Shown here: positions 5,083-9,219 of the stretch, in pieces | How positions within the stretch are numbered: the stretch's first letter is position 1 | Layout: each line of letters starts with the position of its first letter | Position numbers and translations under genes: made by a program | The notes under the pieces: generated by a model | The model's input: only the letters and a program-made list of their open reading frames with translations | Database searches by the model: none | Told to the model about the DNA's origin: nothing | From: an uncultured Collinsella sp. | Lineage (GTDB): Bacteria; Actinomycetota; Coriobacteriia; Coriobacteriales; Coriobacteriaceae | Assembly (NCBI GenBank): GCA_938045085.1 | Contig: CALINZ010000134.1 | Span: 1-9,219 of the forward strand | Direction of reading: 5' to 3' | DNA length: 9,219 nt

Positions 5083-6885
5083 ATGTCTCAGAGAAACACC
5101 AGTCCGCTCAAACGCTCCACCGTGCGCCGCACGCTACAGCGTTTTTGGGACGTCACGCGCACACAGCCGCTGATCGTCTTTCTCTCGGTGTTCTCGTCGG
5201 CGGGCTACATCTTTTTGCTCACGTTTGCCAACACCTACGTGATGGCCCTTATCGTCGACCGCGTCCAGGCCGGCCCCGTGGCGGGCGACCAGGTGTTTGA
5301 GGTCTTTGGTCCCTATATTCTGGCGCTCGTGTTCGTTAACCTAGTGGGCCAGATCCTCTCCAAGCTGCAGGACTACACCGTCTACAAGCTCGAGATTGCG
5401 GGTAACTATCACTTGGCGCGCTTGTGCTTCGACACACTCTCCAATCAATCCATGACATTTCACACCAGCCGCTTTGGCGGATCGCTTGTGAGCCAGACGA
5501 GTCGTTTTATGAGTGGCTACACGGGCTTGGTCGACGTGACGGTGTATTCGCTCATTCCCACCATCACCTCGGTTGTCTGCACGGTGGCGGCGCTCGCTCC
5601 GGTGGTGCCGACGTTTACCGTGATCCTGGTGGGCATCATGGTCGTCTACATTGCGTTTGTCTGGCTTATGTACAAGCGCATCATGCCGCTTTCGGCCGCG
5701 ACGTCCGCCGCTCAGAACAAACTGTCGGGCGTGCTGTCCGACGCGGTCACGAACATCCTGGCCGTCAAGACCTGTGGGCGCGAGGACTTTGAGCGCGACC
5801 TGTTCGATACCGCCGACCGCGCCGCGCGCGATGCTGAAACGGTTTCGATGCACGCCATGATGCAGCGCAACTTTACGACCTCGGGCCTTATCGTCATCAC
5901 CATGGCCGTGGTGAGTGTGTTCGTCGCGGGTGGCAACGCGTGGTTTGGCATCTCGGCCGGCGCGCTCGTCATGATCTTTACCTATACGTACAACCTCACC
6001 ATGCGTCTGAACTACGTGAGCTCCATGATGCAACGCATCAACCGCGCGCTGGGCGATGCGGCCGAGATGACGCGCGTGCTGGACGAGCCGCGTCTGGTGG
6101 CAGACGACGAGAATGCCCCCGAGCTCAAGGTGGGCGAGGGTGCGATTGATTTTGAGCACCTGAGCTTTGCATACCGTGATGCCGCGGCGGGCGAGAGCGT
6201 GTTCGACGACCTGACGCTCCATGTGGCGGCGGGCCAGCGCGTGGGCCTGGTGGGCAAATCGGGCTCGGGCAAGACGACGCTCACCAAGCTGTTGCTGCGC
6301 CTGGACGACGTACAGGGCGGCCGCGTGCTCGTGGACGGCCAAGACGTCTCGCGCTGCACGCAGCAGAGCCTGCGCCGCCAGGTTGCCTACGAGCCGCAGG
6401 AGGCGCTGCTGTTCCATCGCTCCATTCGCGAGAATATCGCCTACGGCCGTCCCGATGCCACCGACGAGCAGATCCGCGAGGCCGCGCGTCTGGCAAATGC
6501 CCTGGAGTTTATCGACCGCCTGCCCCGTGGCTTTGACACCATGGTGGGCGAGCGCGGCGTTAAGCTTTCGGGCGGCCAACGCCAGCGCGTGGCCATCGCC
6601 CGCGCTATCCTGACCGACGCGCCGATTCTGGTGCTCGACGAGGCGACGTCTGCCCTGGACAGCGAGTCCGAGGCGCTGGTGCAGGAGGCGCTCGAGAACC
6701 TGATGCGCGGGCGCACCTCCATCGTGGTGGCACATCGCCTGTCCACCGTGGCGGCGCTCGACCGCATCGTGGTGCTGGCGGACGGCGAGATTGTCGAGGA
6801 CGGTACGCATGCGCAGCTTGTCGAGGCGGGCGGCGAGTATGCGAGCCTGTGGGGCCGCCAGACCGGCGCATTTTTGGAGGCGTAA
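5083..6885 (+). CDS. ABC exporter, fused permease and ATPase
   Basis: A 600-residue half-transporter of the type IV ABC exporter fold (MsbA/HlyB-like), expected to dimerise and pump a substrate outward using ATP. Six membrane segments lie at about 29-57, 74-93, 148-170, 175-197, 266-287 and 289-304. The ATPase carries Walker A GKSGSGKTT (391-399, K397), Q-loop Q439, signature LSGGQRQR (495-502), Walker B ILVLDE (515-520) with D519 and E520, and H-loop H551. All are intact, so it should be active. The start at 5083 is preferred over the ATG at 5047 because AAAGGAAG precedes it. Exporters of this type often come as adjacent heterodimer pairs; no second half is in the window, so a homodimer is likely. 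There is no peptidase or accessory protein beside it, and the substrate cannot be told. Confidence 0.93.
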   Translation: MSQRNTSPLKRSTVRRTLQRFWDVTRTQPLIVFLSVFSSAGYIFLLTFANTYVMALIVDRVQAGPVAGDQVFEVFGPYILALVFVNLVGQILSKLQDYTVYKLEIAGNYHLARLCFDTLSNQSMTFHTSRFGGSLVSQTSRFMSGYTGLVDVTVYSLIPTITSVVCTVAALAPVVPTFTVILVGIMVVYIAFVWLMYKRIMPLSAATSAAQNKLSGVLSDAVTNILAVKTCGREDFERDLFDTADRAARDAETVSMHAMMQRNFTTSGLIVITMAVVSVFVAGGNAWFGISAGALVMIFTYTYNLTMRLNYVSSMMQRINRALGDAAEMTRVLDEPRLVADDENAPELKVGEGAIDFEHLSFAYRDAAAGESVFDDLTLHVAAGQRVGLVGKSGSGKTTLTKLLLRLDDVQGGRVLVDGQDVSRCTQQSLRRQVAYEPQEALLFHRSIRENIAYGRPDATDEQIREAARLANALEFIDRLPRGFDTMVGERGVKLSGGQRQRVAIARAILTDAPILVLDEATSALDSESEALVQEALENLMRGRTSIVVAHRLSTVAALDRIVVLADGEIVEDGTHAQLVEAGGEYASLWGRQTGAFLEA

Positions 6886-6948
6886 AGACCCCATACGTGG
6901 GACAATCGTGCCCATAGATTTGTTATGCCGCTGAGCCGAGGAGTCGTT

Positions 6949-7614
6949 ATGCCACGCGAGACCAATGCCGCCAAACGCGAGCGCGCCGTTGAGGTGTGCG
7001 AGCGCCTCAACCGTCGCTATGGCCCGGTCGAGTGTTTTTTGGATCACGAGAATCCCTTTAGGCTGCTCATTGCCGTACTGCTCTCGGCGCAGACGACCGA
7101 CGCGCAGGTCAACAAGGTGACGCCGCGGCTGTTTGCCCAGTGGCCCACGCCCGAGGCCATGGCGGGGGCGAGCGTGGCCGATGTGGCCGGTACCATTAAG
7201 TCACTCGGCTTTTATAAGAGCAAGGCCAAGCACGCCGTGGAGGCCGCGCAGATGATCGTCACCGATTACGGCGGCGAGGTACCGGCCGACATGAAGGAGC
7301 TCGTCAAGCTGCCGGGTGTGGGGCGCAAAACGGCGAACATCGTGCTCAACGTGGGGTTTGGCATTGTCGAGGGCATCGCGGTCGATACGCACGTCAACCG
7401 CATCGCGCACCGCCTGATGCTGAGTCCCAAGACGCATGCCAAAGAGCCGCTCAAGACTGAGCAAGATCTGCTCAAGATTCTGCCGCACGAGTATTGGGAG
7501 TCGGTCAACCACCAGTGGATCACCTTTGGCCGCGAGATCTGCGATGCCCGTAAACCTAAGTGCGACGAGTGCCCGCTGGCAGACCTTTGCCCCAGCGTGC
7601 GCGTTTTGGGGTAG
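6949..7614 (+). CDS. nth: Endonuclease III
   Basis: A 221-residue bifunctional DNA glycosylase/AP lyase that removes oxidised pyrimidines and nicks the resulting site. The N-terminal part has LLIAVLLSAQTTD (39-51). The helix-hairpin-helix LPGVGRKTAN (121-130) holds catalytic K127, and VDTHVNR (145-151) holds catalytic D146. The four [4Fe-4S] cysteines C198, C205, C208 and C214 keep the canonical C-x6-C-x2-C-x5-C spacing. Length is normal. The ATG at 6949 follows GAGGAG (6938-6943), so the in-frame ATG at 6925 is less likely. It lies 63 bp after the ABC gene and ahead of mfd. It contrasts with the cluster-less relative at 1060-1965. Confidence 0.97.
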   Translation: MPRETNAAKRERAVEVCERLNRRYGPVECFLDHENPFRLLIAVLLSAQTTDAQVNKVTPRLFAQWPTPEAMAGASVADVAGTIKSLGFYKSKAKHAVEAAQMIVTDYGGEVPADMKELVKLPGVGRKTANIVLNVGFGIVEGIAVDTHVNRIAHRLMLSPKTHAKEPLKTEQDLLKILPHEYWESVNHQWITFGREICDARKPKCDECPLADLCPSVRVLG

Positions 7615-7681
7615 CTGTTTGGCGTGCGCTGGCGTGTCCATCTCATGCGCTACCATGACAGGCAATGAAATCCGCCGCATA

Positions 7682-7709
7682 CCCGCCGAGCTTGCCCCGG
7701 CGGGCTTTT
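7682..7709 (+). terminator. Hairpin with short T-run between nth and mfd
   Basis: CCCGCCG (7682-7688) and CGGCGGG (7698-7704) pair perfectly around a 9-nt loop, and C then TTTT (7706-7709) follow. It probably ends nth transcripts, perhaps partly. A possible -10 TACCAT at 7651-7656, without a good -35, would put the hairpin inside the mfd leader as an attenuator; that is speculative. Confidence 0.6.
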
Positions 7710-7734
7710 GGCGTTGCAATGCCGGAGGAACAGC

Positions 7735-9219
7735 ATGCTCATTCACCGTATAGCCGCGCAGCTCTACACTGCCGAGGCCTTGCAGACCGTCGAGGCCGGA
7801 CTCGATGCCGGCGAGGACGTGACGCTGGCCGTGTCGCAGTCGGGCCGTACGCTTATGGCGGCCGCCCAGTTTGCGCGCCGTCCGCGACCGACGGTCTACA
7901 TTGTGAGCGGCGAGGACGCGGCCGATCGCGCCGCGCGCAGCCTTGCCGCCTACGTGGGCCTAGCACATGTGTGCCGTTTCCCCGAGCGCAAGGACTATCC
8001 GTGGCGCGAGCAGGCGCCCGACGACGCCGTGGTGGCGCAGCGCTGCGAGGCCCTGGGACGCATCGTGCGCGGCGACAACTGCATTATGGTCGCCTCGGCC
8101 CGTGCGCTGCTGCGCTGCGTGCCGCCGGTCGAGAGTCGCTATTGGGAGTCCACCACTTTTGCGGTGGGCGAGGAGATTCCTTTTGACGAGGTGCCGCAGC
8201 GCCTGGTGGGCATGGGCTACACCAATGCCGGCGCCGCCGACGCGCCCGGCCTGTTCCGCGTGCACGGCGACACCGTCGAGGTATTCCCCGCGCAGGAGAA
8301 GGCGCCCGTGCGCATCGAGTTCTTTGGCGACGAGATTGACCGCATCCGCCGCATGGTGAGCTCCACGGGGCAGACCATCGGCAACGAGGACAGTATCGAG
8401 ATCTTCCCCTGTCGCGAGCTGGCGCTTACCGACGATGCCGTTCACAACATGCACGTGGCGCTCTACCGCGCAAGCCAGGACGACAGCAAGCTGGCGGCAC
8501 TGCTCGAGATGGTGGATGCACGCATCGTCACGCCCGAGCTCGACCGCTTTTTGCCGGTGATGTACGGCCAGACCGTGAGCCCGCTGGCACACGTGAGTGG
8601 CAAGGCGCTCGTGGTTCTGTCCGAGCCGCGCTCGCTGTTCGACGACTGCCTGCGCGCCTACGAGGATATCGAGGCGCGTGCCGGCGAGGCGGGGATTGAC
8701 CGATTGGATGGCCTGTATGTACGTGCCCAGCAGCTCGATTTTGGCGCTCAGCAGCGCCTGAACTACGTGAGCCTCATTCGTGCCGGCGGTGCGGTGACGG
8801 CCGAGCTCAAGATTGAGCAGCCTGCCATCGCAGGCTCGGACAACCGTTTTATGACGCGCATTCAGGAAGTCGTGGGCAAGCGCTACGCCTGCGTGTTTGC
8901 CATCCCCGACCGCGGTGCGCGCGAGTCGATGGAGCTCACCTTTGGCGATGAGGGCATTACCTTTGAGGAATCGCTGACGGCGGCCCCCGAAAACGCCGGC
9001 GTAATTGGCGACCACGTGCGCGTGGCAGCGGCAGATTCTGCCGACCGTGCCGCACGCCAGGAGGCCCACGCTTCCATTCGCGAGCGTAAGGTCGACGCGC
9101 TCAACGCCCGCTCGCTCGAGGCGGGCGCGGCCCAGGCTGCCGCCGGTGCCGCCGTGCCCACCATCTCGCGCGGACGCGTGACCTTTGTGGACGCTGCCCT
9201 GCCGCAGGGCGTGGTGGTG
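7735..9219 (+). CDS. mfd: Transcription-repair coupling factor Mfd, N-terminal part (runs off window)
   Basis: An open frame of 495 codons continues past the right edge. Full Mfd is about 1,150 residues, so less than half is seen. Mfd removes RNA polymerase stalled at lesions and recruits UvrA. Present are the UvrB-like N-terminal domains: a degenerate P-loop region SQSGRT (34-39), as usual in Mfd domain 1, then FRVHGDTVEVFP (174-185) and RIEFFGDEID (193-202). The lack of a working N-terminal Walker A separates it from UvrB, which shares the GDxVExFP and EFFGDEI motifs. The end of the window (RVTFVDAALPQGVVV) reaches the start of the polymerase-interacting region; the translocase motor lies outside. 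The ATG at 7735 follows GGAGG (7724-7728). Confidence 0.92.
   Translation, partial: MLIHRIAAQLYTAEALQTVEAGLDAGEDVTLAVSQSGRTLMAAAQFARRPRPTVYIVSGEDAADRAARSLAAYVGLAHVCRFPERKDYPWREQAPDDAVVAQRCEALGRIVRGDNCIMVASARALLRCVPPVESRYWESTTFAVGEEIPFDEVPQRLVGMGYTNAGAADAPGLFRVHGDTVEVFPAQEKAPVRIEFFGDEIDRIRRMVSSTGQTIGNEDSIEIFPCRELALTDDAVHNMHVALYRASQDDSKLAALLEMVDARIVTPELDRFLPVMYGQTVSPLAHVSGKALVVLSEPRSLFDDCLRAYEDIEARAGEAGIDRLDGLYVRAQQLDFGAQQRLNYVSLIRAGGAVTAELKIEQPAIAGSDNRFMTRIQEVVGKRYACVFAIPDRGARESMELTFGDEGITFEESLTAAPENAGVIGDHVRVAAADSADRAARQEAHASIRERKVDALNARSLEAGAAQAAAGAAVPTISRGRVTFVDAALPQGVVV

Noticed and set aside
5341..7047. 568-codon minus-strand frame opposite the ABC exporter and nth
   Set aside because: It mirrors two strongly supported genes and has no domain or start signal; explained by third-position GC bias.
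7828..7860. Missing Walker A in the Mfd N-terminus as a defect
   Set aside because: Degeneration of this P-loop is normal for Mfd; the working motor lies in the C-terminal part outside the window.
7960..9069. 369-codon minus-strand frame opposite mfd
   Set aside because: Shadow of the mfd reading frame, with no recognisable product.

Overview
The window is GC-rich bacterial chromosome, almost entirely coding, with every gene on the + strand. Gene content and style (tRNA with encoded CCA, Rrf2 regulator, rubrerythrin, Nth, Mfd, strong G/C third-position bias) suggest an anaerobic, gut-type actinobacterium of the Coriobacteriia, perhaps Collinsella. That assignment is inference from memory, with no database search.

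Layout. 1-250: promoter with A-tracts, a tRNA-Asp(GTC) gene and its hairpin terminator. 251-552: non-coding, with a 12-bp palindrome and one or two candidate promoters for the next gene. 553-1965: an Rrf2-family regulator with a cysteine cluster, followed 21 bp later by a MutY-like DNA glycosylase that lacks the iron-sulfur cysteines. 2080-2619: rubrerythrin, followed by a perfect 29-bp inverted repeat and then a strong intrinsic terminator at 2776-2804. 3058-3480: a small unrecognised single-pass membrane protein. 3604-4959: RmuC. 5083-6885: a full-length ABC exporter half-transporter. 6949-7614: endonuclease III (Nth). 7735 to the right edge: the first 495 residues of the transcription-repair coupling factor Mfd, which runs off the window.

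How the genes fit together. Four genes concern DNA integrity: the MutY-like protein and Nth excise damaged bases, Mfd couples repair to stalled RNA polymerase, and RmuC limits recombination-associated rearrangement. Rubrerythrin removes peroxide, and the Rrf2 protein may sense redox state or Fe-S status. This reads as a loose oxidative-damage and DNA-repair neighbourhood of several short transcription units, not one operon.

I found no convincing undescribed multi-gene system. The best leads are the cluster-less MutY homologue with Glu in place of the catalytic Asp, the palindrome before the Rrf2 gene, and the long inverted repeat after rubrerythrin.
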